DNA of 64,000 nucleotides, taken from the NCBI GenBank assembly GCA_017417045.1, contig JAFPZZ010000002.1:124001-188000 (forward strand). Direction: 5' to 3'. Both the position numbers and the translations under genes were made by a program. Positions 33,371 to 42,319 of the stretch are shown here, one piece after another. The stretch's first letter is position 1. Every line of letters starts with the position of its first letter. The notes under the pieces were generated by a model. It did not search any database. It saw nothing but the letters and a program-made list of their open reading frames with translations, and had not been told where the DNA came from. Source of the DNA: Bacillota bacterium (GTDB lineage: Bacteria; Bacillota; Clostridia; Peptostreptococcales; Anaerovoracaceae).

Positions 33371-36120
33371 CAGATCTCCTCCGGGACTTCCCTGTCCTGA
33401 CCTGAGGCGAGCTCCTCGAACTGCGCGATGGTCATGTTGACCTTGCGGGGGCGAGCTCCGTCGGCGGGGCCGACTATCCCGCGCTCCTCCATTATATCTA
33501 TGAGCCTCGCGGCCCTGTTGTAGCCTATCCTGAACCTTCTCTGGAGCATGGATACAGAGGCCTGCTCAGCCCTGACGACTGTCTCTATGGCGTCGGTCAA
33601 AAGCTCGTCCTCGCCGCTCTGATCCGCCTCGGCCGCGGCGGCTCCGGTGCTGTTCATCGCGTCGCTGATCTCGCTGGTGTATCTGCTCTCCTGGTCGGAG
33701 GAAGAGGAGTTCTTTACGAAATCTATGACGCTCTTGACCTCGTCGTCGGAGACATAGCAGCCCTGGACCCTCAGCGGCTTGCTTATACCGGTCGGGTAAT
33801 AGAGCATGTCCCCCTTGCCGAGGAGCTTCTCAGCGCCCTGCATGTCGAGTATAGTCCTGGAGTCCACCTGGGACGATACCGAGAAGGCTATCCTTGAGGG
33901 GACGTTGGCCTTGATTACGCCTGTAATGACGTCCACGGAGGGCCTCTGCGTCGCTATGATGAGGTGCATCCCAGCCGCCCTGGCCTTCTGGGCTATCCTG
34001 CAGATGGAATCCTCGACTTGGTTCTTCGCGGCCATGACGAGGTCCGCGAGCTCGTCGATGATGATGACCATCTGGGGCATCACCCTGTCGTCCTCGCCGT
34101 TCGCCAGGACGCTCTCGTTGAAGGACTGAAGATCTCTTACGCCCTCGCCGGCGAACTTGTCGTAGCGGTCGTTCATCTCCTTGACCGCCCAGGACAGGGC
34201 CGCGGAGGCCTTCGCCGGGTCTGTCACTACGGGAGTGATCAGATGAGGTATCCCGTTGTACATGGAGAGCTCTACCACCTTCGGGTCTATGAGTATGAGC
34301 TTGACCTCGCTAGGATCCGCCTTGTAAAGGAGGCTGATGATAATGCTGTTTATGCAGACCGACTTTCCGGAGCCCGTCGCACCCGCTATCAGAAGGTGCG
34401 GCATGTCCTTGAGATTGACTATCACGGGCTCGCCCGCTACGCTCCTTCCGAGTCCTACGGAGATCTTGGACTTACTGGTCTTGAACTCCTTGGATTCGAG
34501 TATCTCCCTGAGGTATACGGTGTTTATGGCCTCGTTTGATATCTCGACGCCTACAGCCGCCTTGCCGGGTATGGGCGCCTCCATCCTGAGGCTCTTTGCC
34601 CTGAGGTTCAGCGCCAGGTCGTCCTGAAGATGCACTATGCTGGAGACCTTGACTCCCGTGGCGGGCTGGACCTCGAACCTGGTCACGGCCGGGCCCCTTA
34701 CGACGTCCACCACCTTCGCGCTTACGCCGAAGCTCTTGAGAGTGTCCTCAAGCAGCTTGGACTGGGCGCTCAGATCTCCGTTCGCCCCGCCGACGACGGA
34801 GCTGTTCTTTCTGAGGAGATTGATGGGCGGGAACCTGTAGCTCTTCTTCTTGGCGGTGGGCTTCGCGGCGGCAGCGGCGGGAGCAAAGTCTGCGACTGCC
34901 TGCTTGTCGTCCCCCCTGCCGGAGCTGTCCGCGCCGGAGGATGGCTTTTCCTCCGCAGCGGCCGAAGCTTCGGTACTAGCCTCGGCGGGCTCTTCGTCTG
35001 TTCCTCCGGGCAGTCCCCTTCCGCTCTGGATCAGGGAGTCCCCGTTGAGGCCGAAGCTGCCGCTCTGCCTAGGAGCTTCGTCGAAGAGGTGCTCGTCCTT
35101 GAGCATATCCAGTATGTTTTTCTGATTATCGCTTATATCGCCGTAATCGGCAGACTGGGGCTGGTTCTGCAGGCCCATCTCGTTTCCGAATTCATCGTAT
35201 ACAGGGGCATTCGATCTGATCCCTATATCCTCCTTTGTGAACCTGAACACAGGAAGATCGTCCTCGGGAGCCTTGGCTTCGGGCTTTTCGGCCGCCTCGC
35301 CTATAGGCTCTATCTCGCTTAAGGAGCTCGCGAATACCGGCTCATCGTCCTCCGGAGCTATGACCTCGGGGATGATGGGCACGTTCTTCGGGACCTCGAT
35401 CTCGAGCTGCCTGCCTTCTGCTTCAGCGGCGAGCCTCTCCTCCCTGGCCTTCTTCGCGGCCTGGGCCTTGAGCTTCAGGTTATCGAAGAAGGAGGATATC
35501 GGAGTATTGAGTATGAACATCAGCGAGACCAGTATCAGCGCTATGCAGATGAGATAGAGTCCGGTCTTGCCTACCGCCTTAAGAAGCAGGTATGAGAGCG
35601 AGCAGCCTATGAAGCCGCCGCCGTCGACCCCTGTGGTGTAGAAATCGCGGAACCTCACGTCGACGAGCTTCATGAGCACGGAGGCGTCCCTGGCCGCGAC
35701 TATGCAGGACGCGCTGACGAAGAGCAGGACTATGCTTATCCAGGTCCTGAACGTCAGGAAGGCCGTCTTTTTCGCGAATATGAGTATACCGAAGAGCACG
35801 AAGAAGGCGCCTATGATCGGGCTGACGAATCTTCCGAAGAGGCCGCTCAGCACGGTCTTGACTACGCTGCCCACAGCGCCGGTGCTGTTGGTATACAGGC
35901 TCACGATAAAGAATATGCCTATTACGATAAAGATGACGGCCGCGATGTTGTCTCGGATCTGCTTCTTTCTGCGGAGGTTCTCCTGATACTGCTCCGCGAG
36001 GAGCTTCTCCTCGGCCTTCTCTCTCTGCTTTTCCTCTTTTGTCTTTTTAGCCGCTGCGGTCTTGGCCGATGAAGCCTTGCCGGCGGCCTTGGTCTTGCTG
36101 TTCTTTTTGGTATCTGCCAT
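33370..36120 (-). CDS. ftsK: FtsK/SpoIIIE DNA translocase
   Basis: About 916 residues. A Lys-rich N-terminus precedes roughly four to five membrane spans (about 45-215), a long acidic/Pro linker and the motor. The Walker A GATGSGKSV lies near residue 577, and a winged-helix gamma domain at the end (VSMLQRRFRIGYNRAARLID) would read the orienting KOPS-like sequences. It pumps chromosomes through the closing septum and, in spore formers, into the forespore. ATG 36120 was chosen over a longer frame opening at 36189. Confidence 0.94.
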   Translation of the reverse strand: MADTKKNSKTKAAGKASSAKTAAAKKTKEEKQREKAEEKLLAEQYQENLRRKKQIRDNIAAVIFIVIGIFFIVSLYTNSTGAVGSVVKTVLSGLFGRFVSPIIGAFFVLFGILIFAKKTAFLTFRTWISIVLLFVSASCIVAARDASVLMKLVDVRFRDFYTTGVDGGGFIGCSLSYLLLKAVGKTGLYLICIALILVSLMFILNTPISSFFDNLKLKAQAAKKAREERLAAEAEGRQLEIEVPKNVPIIPEVIAPEDDEPVFASSLSEIEPIGEAAEKPEAKAPEDDLPVFRFTKEDIGIRSNAPVYDEFGNEMGLQNQPQSADYGDISDNQKNILDMLKDEHLFDEAPRQSGSFGLNGDSLIQSGRGLPGGTDEEPAEASTEASAAAEEKPSSGADSSGRGDDKQAVADFAPAAAAAKPTAKKKSYRFPPINLLRKNSSVVGGANGDLSAQSKLLEDTLKSFGVSAKVVDVVRGPAVTRFEVQPATGVKVSSIVHLQDDLALNLRAKSLRMEAPIPGKAAVGVEISNEAINTVYLREILESKEFKTSKSKISVGLGRSVAGEPVIVNLKDMPHLLIAGATGSGKSVCINSIIISLLYKADPSEVKLILIDPKVVELSMYNGIPHLITPVVTDPAKASAALSWAVKEMNDRYDKFAGEGVRDLQSFNESVLANGEDDRVMPQMVIIIDELADLVMAAKNQVEDSICRIAQKARAAGMHLIIATQRPSVDVITGVIKANVPSRIAFSVSSQVDSRTILDMQGAEKLLGKGDMLYYPTGISKPLRVQGCYVSDDEVKSVIDFVKNSSSSDQESRYTSEISDAMNSTGAAAAEADQSGEDELLTDAIETVVRAEQASVSMLQRRFRIGYNRAARLIDIMEERGIVGPADGARPRKVNMTIAQFEELASGQDREVPEEI

Positions 36121-36171
36121 ATTTTTTCCTCTCGGTGAGCGGGAATCTTGCAAACACTTAATTATATCATA

Positions 36172-36199
36172 AAAGGATGCTCTTTTCAAAGCATCCTTT
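36172..36199 (-). terminator. Terminator after coaE
   Basis: AAAGGATGCT and AGCATCCTTT form a perfect 10-bp stem just after the coaE stop, running into TTTTATGATATAATT on the - strand. The TATAAT immediately beyond is a plausible -10 for ftsK. Confidence 0.8.
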
Positions 36200-36202
36200 G
36201 AG

Positions 36203-36868
36203 TCATAAGCTCTTGCCGCAGCCCTGAGCGAAGAGCTCAGAGAGCGCCAGATCCAGCGCGCCTTCCAGCTCCTCTACCGTTCCGTCGTTGACGAATATCC
36301 TCTCCGCCCTCTCCTTTTTGTATTCCTCGGGAAGCTGGCGGGCCATCCTTGCCTCGACGTCCTCGTCGCTTATCGACGGGTCTCTGTCCTTGACGCGGCG
36401 TCGCCTGATCTCTTCATCCGCGGTCACGAGCCACACGCTGTCTACGTATCTCTCCCATCCGGCTTCGTACAGAAGCGGGATCTCGGCGAAGACGAGCGAG
36501 GGGGCATTCGTGCGATTCCCCTCCTTTTCCCTGAAATCCCTCATCCCCTGCAGCACCTCGCCGTGCATCATGGAGTTGAGCTTTTCAGTGGACACGGGGT
36601 CCGCGAATGCGGCCCTTGCGAGCCTCTTTCTGTTGAGCCTTCCGTCCTTTGTGATAACGCTCTCTCCGAACTGTGCCGCGAGCTCCTTAAGCAGGGGCGA
36701 GCCCTTTCTGGTCATACGCCTGGTATATGCGTCGCAGTCGAATACCCTGAAGCCCTTCTTTCTTAGCAGGGCCGACAGAGTGCTCTTTCCGGAGCCTATG
36801 CCTCCCGTTATGCCTATCAGGAGGGGTTTGACGTAGGACGCAGCTTCCCTGGAACTATTTGAGCTCAT
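36203..36868 (-). CDS. coaE: Dephospho-CoA kinase
   Basis: About 221 residues. The P-loop is LLIGITGGIGSGKSTLSALL; DCDAYTRRMT and later the lid Arg-rich EEIRRRRVKDRDP segment are typical of CoaE, which phosphorylates dephospho-CoA in the last step of CoA synthesis. The start overlaps the polA stop by 14 bp and follows GGAGGG with long spacing, so translation is probably coupled to polA. The preceding pathway enzyme, CoaD, is also in the window. Confidence 0.95.
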   Translation of the reverse strand: MSSNSSREAASYVKPLLIGITGGIGSGKSTLSALLRKKGFRVFDCDAYTRRMTRKGSPLLKELAAQFGESVITKDGRLNRKRLARAAFADPVSTEKLNSMMHGEVLQGMRDFREKEGNRTNAPSLVFAEIPLLYEAGWERYVDSVWLVTADEEIRRRRVKDRDPSISDEDVEARMARQLPEEYKKERAERIFVNDGTVEELEGALDLALSELFAQGCGKSL

Positions 36869-39590
36869 ACCAGTTGTTTCCCTCCTCAAGCGATACTTCG
36901 AGCTTGACCGCAAGCTGAGCCGCGTCTTCCATGCATTCCACGAGCATGTCCCTCACCCTGTCCGCCTCGGACCTGAGGGCGTGTATTATGAGCTCGTCGT
37001 GTATCGTGAGCATCAGATGAGAATCCTCGCACTCGCTCTCGAGCCTTTCGTGTACCTTTATCATCGCGAGCTTGATTATATCGGCGGCCGTGCCCTGTAT
37101 GGGCGTATTCATCGCGAGGCGCTCGCCGAGCTGCCTCTGCATGTACATGCTGCTGTTGATCTCGGGTATCCTGCGCAGCCTTCCGAAGAGAGTGCGTATA
37201 TAGCCGTTTCTCTTGCAGCTGTCTATGCAGCCGTTCATGAAGGTCTTGACGCTGGAGAACCTCGTGAAATAATCCGCAATGTATTTCTCGGCCTGCTTTC
37301 TCGTGATCGTCAGCTCGGTCGCTAGCCCGAAGCCGCTCATGCCGTATATAACTCCGAAGTTGACGGCCTTGGCGTTCGAGCGCATCTGTGGCGAAACTTC
37401 ATCGAATGGAACGCCGAATACCTTCGAGGCGGTCTCACGGTGTATGTCGAGGCCGCTTCTGAAGCATTCTATAAGGGTCTCGTCGCCCGACATGTGGGCT
37501 AATACCCTCAGTTCTATCTGTGAATAGTCCGCGCCTATGAGCACGTAGTCGCCGCTGTCAGCGGTGAAAGCCCTTCTTAGCTGCCTTCCGAGCTCCGTCC
37601 TCACGGGTATGTTCTGAAGGTTGGGATCCGTGCAGCTCAGCCTTCCGGTGGAAGTGACGGTCTGCTGGAAATGCGCGTGCACCTTTCCGTCCTCTGCGAT
37701 AAGAGGAAGCAGTCCCTCGACGTAGGTCGAATTGAGCTTGCTCAGGGTCCTGTATTCTAGGACCTTCTCCACTATTAGGTAGTCCGGCGCGAGTTTTTCG
37801 AGCACTTCCGCGTTCGTGGAATAGCCGCTCTTGGTCTTCTTGGCCCAGGGCAGCGCAAGCTTTTCAAAAAGTATAGTGCCAAGCTGCTTTGGCGAGTTGA
37901 TGTTGAAGCGCTCGCCCGCGAGCTCGTATATCTCGGATTCCAGCTCCGCTATGCCCTTTTTCAGCTCCTTGCCGAAGCTCTCCAGCTCTGCGCTGTCGAG
38001 TTTTATGCCGAGGGCCTCCATAGAGGCGAGCACCTTGCACAGCGGAAGCTCTATCTCATAGAGCACGTAAGAAAGGTCCAGCTGCTCTATGGTGTCCTCC
38101 TGTATGGCTCTGAGTTCTCTTACGTAGAACAGCCTGTCCTTATCGCTAGGAGCCGTCTTGAAATGCTCGAGAATGAGCTGCGAGGTCTCTGGAGCCCTGC
38201 TGCCAGGAGCTATCACGTACTGGGCAAGGGCGCAGTCGAATGCAGTCACAAGCCCGCTGATATCCGTTCCCGTTCCAATGAGGCAGTAGTAAAGCTTGCC
38301 AAGATCCGATCCCGCGAGCCTGATCTTTCTGCCGGAAAGGGCCTCGCGAAGAACGGAGGCGTTCACCTCTGCTCCAAGGCGAAGTTCGACTATCTCCTCC
38401 CCGCATATGAACCTGAAGGCTTCGATCACGGGCGCCTTTAGATGGTCGGCGCTGCCGTCGAACTCGCAGTACAGATCGCCCGAGGCTATGGCCTTTTCCA
38501 GCAGCACCAGGGCTGAGCCCCTGTCATCGGCTGTCCTGAACGAGGCGAGAGCTTTGTCCGAGCCTTGCTCATACGCTCCTGGGGCACTGCTTGAACCCTG
38601 CGCCGCAGTCTCAGCGGTATCCTCCTCGCTGGCCTCTGCGCGGCCGTTTGCCTGTTTTGAACCCTCCTCAGGCGCTGCGCCGAAGAGCGAGAGCTGCTGC
38701 TCCTGCCTTTCCTTTTCCTTGAGTATCTTCGCAAGGTGGGTCCTGAACTCGAGGCGGCTGTAAAGGTCCGTGAGCTCGTCCAGGTCCCGGGGCTTCAGCC
38801 TCGTGTCCTCCAGCGAGAAATCGAGAGGCACGCTCGTGACTATCGTGGCGAGCCTTTTTGAGAAGAGCGCCATCTGCGCGTTGTCTTCTATCTTGGCGCG
38901 CAGCTTCGCGTTTTCTATCTCGCCTGTATGAGAGAGCAGGTTCTCAACGCTCCCGAACTGAAGTATGAGCTTCTGGGCCGTCTTGTCCCCTACTCCCGGC
39001 ACGCCCGGGATATTGTCCGAGCTGTCTCCCTTGAGGGCCTTGAAGTCGATGAACTGAGACCTGGAGAAGCCGTACTCCTCCTGCATCGCCTCTTCGTCGT
39101 AGAGTTTGAACTCGCTGATGCCTTTCTTGGTGATGATGACGGAGGTCATGTCAGAGGCGAGCTGAAGCGCGTCCTTGTCCCCTGTGACTATATTGCAGCG
39201 CAGGCCCTCGGATTCGGCGAGCTTTGCGACGGTGCCCATTATGTCGTCGGCCTCGAAACCGTCTATCTCGTAGGTCCTTATGCCGTTCGCGTGGAGCACG
39301 TCCTTGAGCACGGGCATCTCCATCGCGAGCTCGTCGGGCATGCCCTTCCTGCCGGCCTTGTAGCCCTCATACTCAAGATGCCTGAAGGTCGGAGCCTTGC
39401 GGTCGAACGCGACGAGCATGTGAGTGGGCTTTAAGTCTGCCTGTATCTTCTGCAGCATGCTCAGAAAGCCGTATATGCCCTGAGTGTAGAATCCGTCAGA
39501 GGTTATCATCGGCCTTTGGATGGCGAAGTATGCCCTGTTCACAAGGCTGTTTCCGTCGATTATGACTATGTTGTCTTTTTTATCGTACAT
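36855..39590 (-). CDS. polA: DNA polymerase I
   Basis: 911 residues. The 5' nuclease domain (1-290) has IIDGNSLVNRAYFA, FEADDIMGT and GDKDALQL. The middle exonuclease-like domain (about 330-500) lacks the DxE metal site: the expected position reads LYCEFDGSAD, so proofreading is probably absent, as in other Firmicute PolA. The polymerase domain has ADYSQIELRVLAHMSGD, KAVNFGVIYGMSGFGLA and LTIHDELI. A long Ala/Glu-rich spacer (about 295-345) separates the first two domains. The structured RNA at 39604-39780 ends only 14 bases before the ATG. Confidence 0.97.
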   Translation of the reverse strand: MYDKKDNIVIIDGNSLVNRAYFAIQRPMITSDGFYTQGIYGFLSMLQKIQADLKPTHMLVAFDRKAPTFRHLEYEGYKAGRKGMPDELAMEMPVLKDVLHANGIRTYEIDGFEADDIMGTVAKLAESEGLRCNIVTGDKDALQLASDMTSVIITKKGISEFKLYDEEAMQEEYGFSRSQFIDFKALKGDSSDNIPGVPGVGDKTAQKLILQFGSVENLLSHTGEIENAKLRAKIEDNAQMALFSKRLATIVTSVPLDFSLEDTRLKPRDLDELTDLYSRLEFRTHLAKILKEKERQEQQLSLFGAAPEEGSKQANGRAEASEEDTAETAAQGSSSAPGAYEQGSDKALASFRTADDRGSALVLLEKAIASGDLYCEFDGSADHLKAPVIEAFRFICGEEIVELRLGAEVNASVLREALSGRKIRLAGSDLGKLYYCLIGTGTDISGLVTAFDCALAQYVIAPGSRAPETSQLILEHFKTAPSDKDRLFYVRELRAIQEDTIEQLDLSYVLYEIELPLCKVLASMEALGIKLDSAELESFGKELKKGIAELESEIYELAGERFNINSPKQLGTILFEKLALPWAKKTKSGYSTNAEVLEKLAPDYLIVEKVLEYRTLSKLNSTYVEGLLPLIAEDGKVHAHFQQTVTSTGRLSCTDPNLQNIPVRTELGRQLRRAFTADSGDYVLIGADYSQIELRVLAHMSGDETLIECFRSGLDIHRETASKVFGVPFDEVSPQMRSNAKAVNFGVIYGMSGFGLATELTITRKQAEKYIADYFTRFSSVKTFMNGCIDSCKRNGYIRTLFGRLRRIPEINSSMYMQRQLGERLAMNTPIQGTAADIIKLAMIKVHERLESECEDSHLMLTIHDELIIHALRSEADRVRDMLVECMEDAAQLAVKLEVSLEEGNNWYELK

Positions 39591-39603
39591 GCTTTTACCC
39601 TAC

Positions 39604-39780
39604 AAAAAAACATCCCAAAGTGCCGTCAGATGATAATTCACACCTATCGTAATAATAGGTGTGATGCCAGCCTGCAGATTCTGTCTTCCACTGATAAGAT
39701 GAGGCCTGACATAAGTCGTGCACGGACGTAGCATCTGCTTAGTGTGATGTAGGTTGAATTATGATCTTAACGCACACCCC
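39604..39780 (-). ncRNA. ssrS: Probable 6S RNA (SsrS-like)
   Basis: A transcript of about 177 nt is bounded by a clear promoter and a run of seven U. Its ends pair in a long closing stem of about 22 bp with two bulges and one mismatch: 5' GGGGUGU with GCACUUU, CGUUA-GAU with AUC-UGACG, and AUAAUUC with GAAUUAU. Inside is an open region, an apical helix closed by GCAGAU/AUCUGC (39738-39733 with 39679-39674), and an 8-10 bp hairpin with ACACCUAU arms on the 3' side of the open region (39640-39662). Closing stem, central bubble, bubble hairpin and apical stem match the 6S RNA layout, which mimics an open promoter to bind sigma-A RNA polymerase. The alternative is a regulatory leader of polA. Confidence 0.6.
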
Positions 39781-39786
39781 AGGATG

Positions 39787-39815
39787 ATTATATTTTAGCA
39801 GAAAGAACGGCTCAA
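39787..39815 (-). promoter_or_regulatory. Promoter of the structured RNA
   Basis: On the - strand: TTGAGC (39810-39815), a 17-bp spacer, and a perfect TATAAT (39787-39792). The start is expected near 39780, at a run of G. Confidence 0.75.
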
Positions 39816-39954
39816 TGATAGTGCGCGCGTATTAGAAAATGCTGATAATTTCCTTCAGCCCTGCGCATATGGATATAGAAAGACCACCTGATCAGGCTGA
39901 GCGCAGCGTTCGCTGGGCTGTGGATAACAAAAGGCCGCGCAGTTACTGGTCAAT
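39816..39954. other. Intergenic stretch, little content
   Basis: Nothing gene-like is visible. It contains CAGCG-TT-CGCTG, and the 13-mer GCAGCGTTCGCTG (39903-39915) also occurs in the non-coding gap at 12273-12285. Confidence 0.4.
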
Positions 39955-39980
39955 AAAAAGACCCCGCGCTGTGCGCGGGG
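39955..39980 (-). terminator. Terminator after yebC
   Basis: CCCCGCGC-ACA-GCGCGGGG, a perfect 8-bp GC stem (39962-39980), followed on the - strand by TCTTTTTAT, 14 bases past the yebC stop. Confidence 0.9.
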
Positions 39981-39994
39981 CCGTTCATGCTGTT

Positions 39995-40723
39995 TTATGC
40001 TTCGTAGAGGTCGATAGAGCAGTTGGTCTCTACTTTCTGTACGTCGTCGTCATCCTCGAGAGCTTCGATCATCTTTCTGAGATTGGTGATCTGCGACGGA
40101 TCTGTCGGAGCGGTCTCCATGGAGGCTACCCTCTCGATGTCGGCATTGTCCGGTTCGAAGCCTGCTGCCTTGAGCGCGTCGTTCACATCGTTGAAGATCG
40201 CGGGATCGCAGTACACGGTGAAGACGTCCTCTTCGGATATCATGTCGTCGGCGCCTGCTTCGAGCATGGCTTCCATGAGCTCATCCTCGTCGATATCCCT
40301 CTCCTTGTCGAAGATAAAGACGCCCTTCTTCTCGAACATATAGGATACACAGCCCGGGGTGCCGAGGTTTCCGCCGAACTTGTCGAACGCGTGCTTAACG
40401 CTGGCGGAGGTCCTGTTCTTGTTGTCTGTGAGGACTTCGACTACGACGGCGACGCCGCCTGCGCCGTATCCCTCGAAGACGCCTTCCTCGTAGCTCTCGC
40501 CCGCGAGCTCTCCGGTGCCCTTCTTGATGGCCCTGGTGATATTGTCGTTAGGCATACCGATGGCCTTGGCCTTGTCGATGGCGGTCCTGAGTCCCGGGTT
40601 GTAATCCGGATCTCCGCCGCTCTTGGCCGCTACGGTCACGAGCCTTGCGTACTTTGTGAATAATGCCGCTCTCTTAGAGTCCTGAGCGGACTTTCTTCCT
40701 GCGATAGTGCCATGCCTACCCAT
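39995..40723 (-). CDS. YebC/PmpR family protein
   Basis: 242 residues, begins MGRHGTIAGRKSAQDSKRAA, with MPNDNITRAIKKGTGEL and the acidic C-terminal half of the family. YebC/PmpR proteins were first described as DNA-binding regulators; recent work ties some to translation of Pro-rich stretches, so the exact role here is open. It stands alone between two terminators. RuvC, which often neighbours yebC, is elsewhere in this window. Confidence 0.94.
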   Translation of the reverse strand: MGRHGTIAGRKSAQDSKRAALFTKYARLVTVAAKSGGDPDYNPGLRTAIDKAKAIGMPNDNITRAIKKGTGELAGESYEEGVFEGYGAGGVAVVVEVLTDNKNRTSASVKHAFDKFGGNLGTPGCVSYMFEKKGVFIFDKERDIDEDELMEAMLEAGADDMISEEDVFTVYCDPAIFNDVNDALKAAGFEPDNADIERVASMETAPTDPSQITNLRKMIEALEDDDDVQKVETNCSIDLYEA

Positions 40724-40756
40724 CGGTGTGTTCTCCCTTCCTCTGTTTTACCTTAA

Positions 40757-40784
40757 AAGACGGCCCTTGCGCACGGGCCGTCTT
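40757..40784 (-). terminator. Terminator after rpmF
   Basis: AAGACGGCCC and GGGCCGTCTT form a perfect 10-bp stem with an 8-base loop, followed on the - strand by TTAAGG after a TCTTTT edge. Confidence 0.85.
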
Positions 40785-40822
40785 CTGTTTCCTTTAGCTA
40801 AAGATTAGTTCTATAGATAAGC

Positions 40823-40999
40823 CTATGCCTCAACGACGTCTTTTCCGTCATAGTATCCGCAGTTCGGGCAAACTCTGTGGGGGAGCTTGGGCTCATGGCA
40901 CTGCGGGCAAACGGAGAGCGCCGGCATGGTCTTCTTCATATTAGCAGCTTTTCTGCTCTTTGTCTTAGCCGAGGATGTTCTTCTCTTAGGTGTTGCCAT
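40823..40999 (-). CDS. rpmF: 50S ribosomal protein L32
   Basis: 58 residues, begins MATPKRRTSSAKTKSRKA. The zinc-binding form is kept: CPQC and CPNC in the C-terminal half. The ribosome-binding site AAGAAGGAGG is ideal. In many Firmicutes a DUF177/YceD gene lies between ackA and rpmF; here only 66 bp separate them and no such gene fits. Confidence 0.96.
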   Translation of the reverse strand: MATPKRRTSSAKTKSRKAANMKKTMPALSVCPQCHEPKLPHRVCPNCGYYDGKDVVEA

Positions 41000-41065
41000 T
41001 TCGAGACCTCCTTCTTAGTAAAATAACCATTTCAGTATAGATTTGAGTATGGAGCTTGTCAAGGG

Positions 41066-42265
41066 TTATTTTGTAACGATCTCGTAGGTATCCTTGGCTA
41101 TCATGAGCTCCTCGTTGGTGGGGATCAGGAGGATCTTCACCCTGGAGGCGTCGGTATTCAGGAAGCACTGCTTGCCCCTGACGTCGTTCTTCTCGGGATC
41201 GAGCTCGATGCCGAAGAAGTCCATGTCCTTGCAGATCGCGGCTCTGGTGGTCTTGCCGTTCTCGCCGAGTCCCGCGGTGAAGATGATAGCGTCGACGCCG
41301 TCCATCTCCGCGGCATAGGAGCCGATGTAGCTCTTTACTCTGTGAACGAACATGTCGAGCGCGAGCTTCGCTCTCTCGTTGCCCTCGTCCGCTGCGGTCT
41401 CAACGTCTCTGAAGTCGGAAGAGACTCCTGAGATGCCGAGCATTCCGGACTTCTTGTTCATCATGGTGTCGACGTCCTTGAAGTTCATGCCTTCCTTTTC
41501 GGCGATGAACGGGATGGCGGCGGGGTCGATGTCTCCGCACCTGGTGCCCATGATGAGTCCTTCGAGCGGGGTGAGGCCCATGGAGGTGTCGTAGCACTTT
41601 CCGTCCTTGATGGCGCAGATCGAGGCTCCGTTTCCGAGGTGGCAGGAGATCAGCTTGATATCCTTGAGGTCCTTTCCGAGCATCTCGGCGGCCTTCTGGG
41701 AGACGTATCTGTGTGAGGTTCCGTGGAAGCCGTACTTTCTGACCGCATACTTCTTGTAGTACTCATACGGAAGAGCGTACATGTAGGCTTCGGGAGGCAT
41801 GGTCTGGTGGAAGGCGGTATCGAATACCGCTACCTGGGGCTTGCCCGGCATGAGCTTCTCGCAGGCTTCGATGCCCATGAGGTTTGCGGGATTGTGAAGA
41901 GGACCGAGGGGTATGCAGGCCCTGATGGCGTCCTTGCACTTCTCGTCCACGAGGCAGCTGGCGGTGAACTTGTCCCCGCCGTGCAGGATCCTGTGACCTA
42001 CCGCTCCTATCTCGTCGAGGCTCTTCGCTACGCCGTGCTCGGGGTCGAGCAGAGCGTCGAGAACGTGGCCTATGGCTGTGGTGTGGTCGGGCATCTCGGA
42101 CTGAAGCACGAACTTCTCGTCAAGGCCGATCTTGGTATGGGTCAGCATGGATCCGGGGATGCCTATCTTCTCGACGAGCCCCTTGCAGATGAGCTTCTCG
42201 GAAGGCATGTCGAGCACCTGGTACTTCAGCGAAGAGCTTCCGCAGTTTATAACGAGTACTTTCAT
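41066..42265 (-). CDS. ackA: Acetate kinase
   Basis: 399 residues. [12 protein letters not shown] opens the ATPase fold; [20 protein letters not shown] and [11 protein letters not shown] are the acetokinase signatures, with NEE near the end. It converts acetyl phosphate and ADP to acetate and ATP, the main energy step of acetate-forming fermenters. No phosphotransacetylase gene is adjacent. It follows tmcAL, whose product consumes acetate, by 54 bp. Confidence 0.97.
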   Translation of the reverse strand: MKVLVINCGSSSLKYQVLDMPSEKLICKGLVEKIGIPGSMLTHTKIGLDEKFVLQSEMPDHTTAIGHVLDALLDPEHGVAKSLDEIGAVGHRILHGGDKFTASCLVDEKCKDAIRACIPLGPLHNPANLMGIEACEKLMPGKPQVAVFDTAFHQTMPPEAYMYALPYEYYKKYAVRKYGFHGTSHRYVSQKAAEMLGKDLKDIKLISCHLGNGASICAIKDGKCYDTSMGLTPLEGLIMGTRCGDIDPAAIPFIAEKEGMNFKDVDTMMNKKSGMLGISGVSSDFRDVETAADEGNERAKLALDMFVHRVKSYIGSYAAEMDGVDAIIFTAGLGENGKTTRAAICKDMDFFGIELDPEKNDVRGKQCFLNTDASRVKILLIPTNEELMIAKDTYEIVTK

Positions 42266-42319
42266 TTGACTCTCCTTTTAAACTATTTGAAAAGATTTTC
42301 CTTAATTTTTACCCGAATA

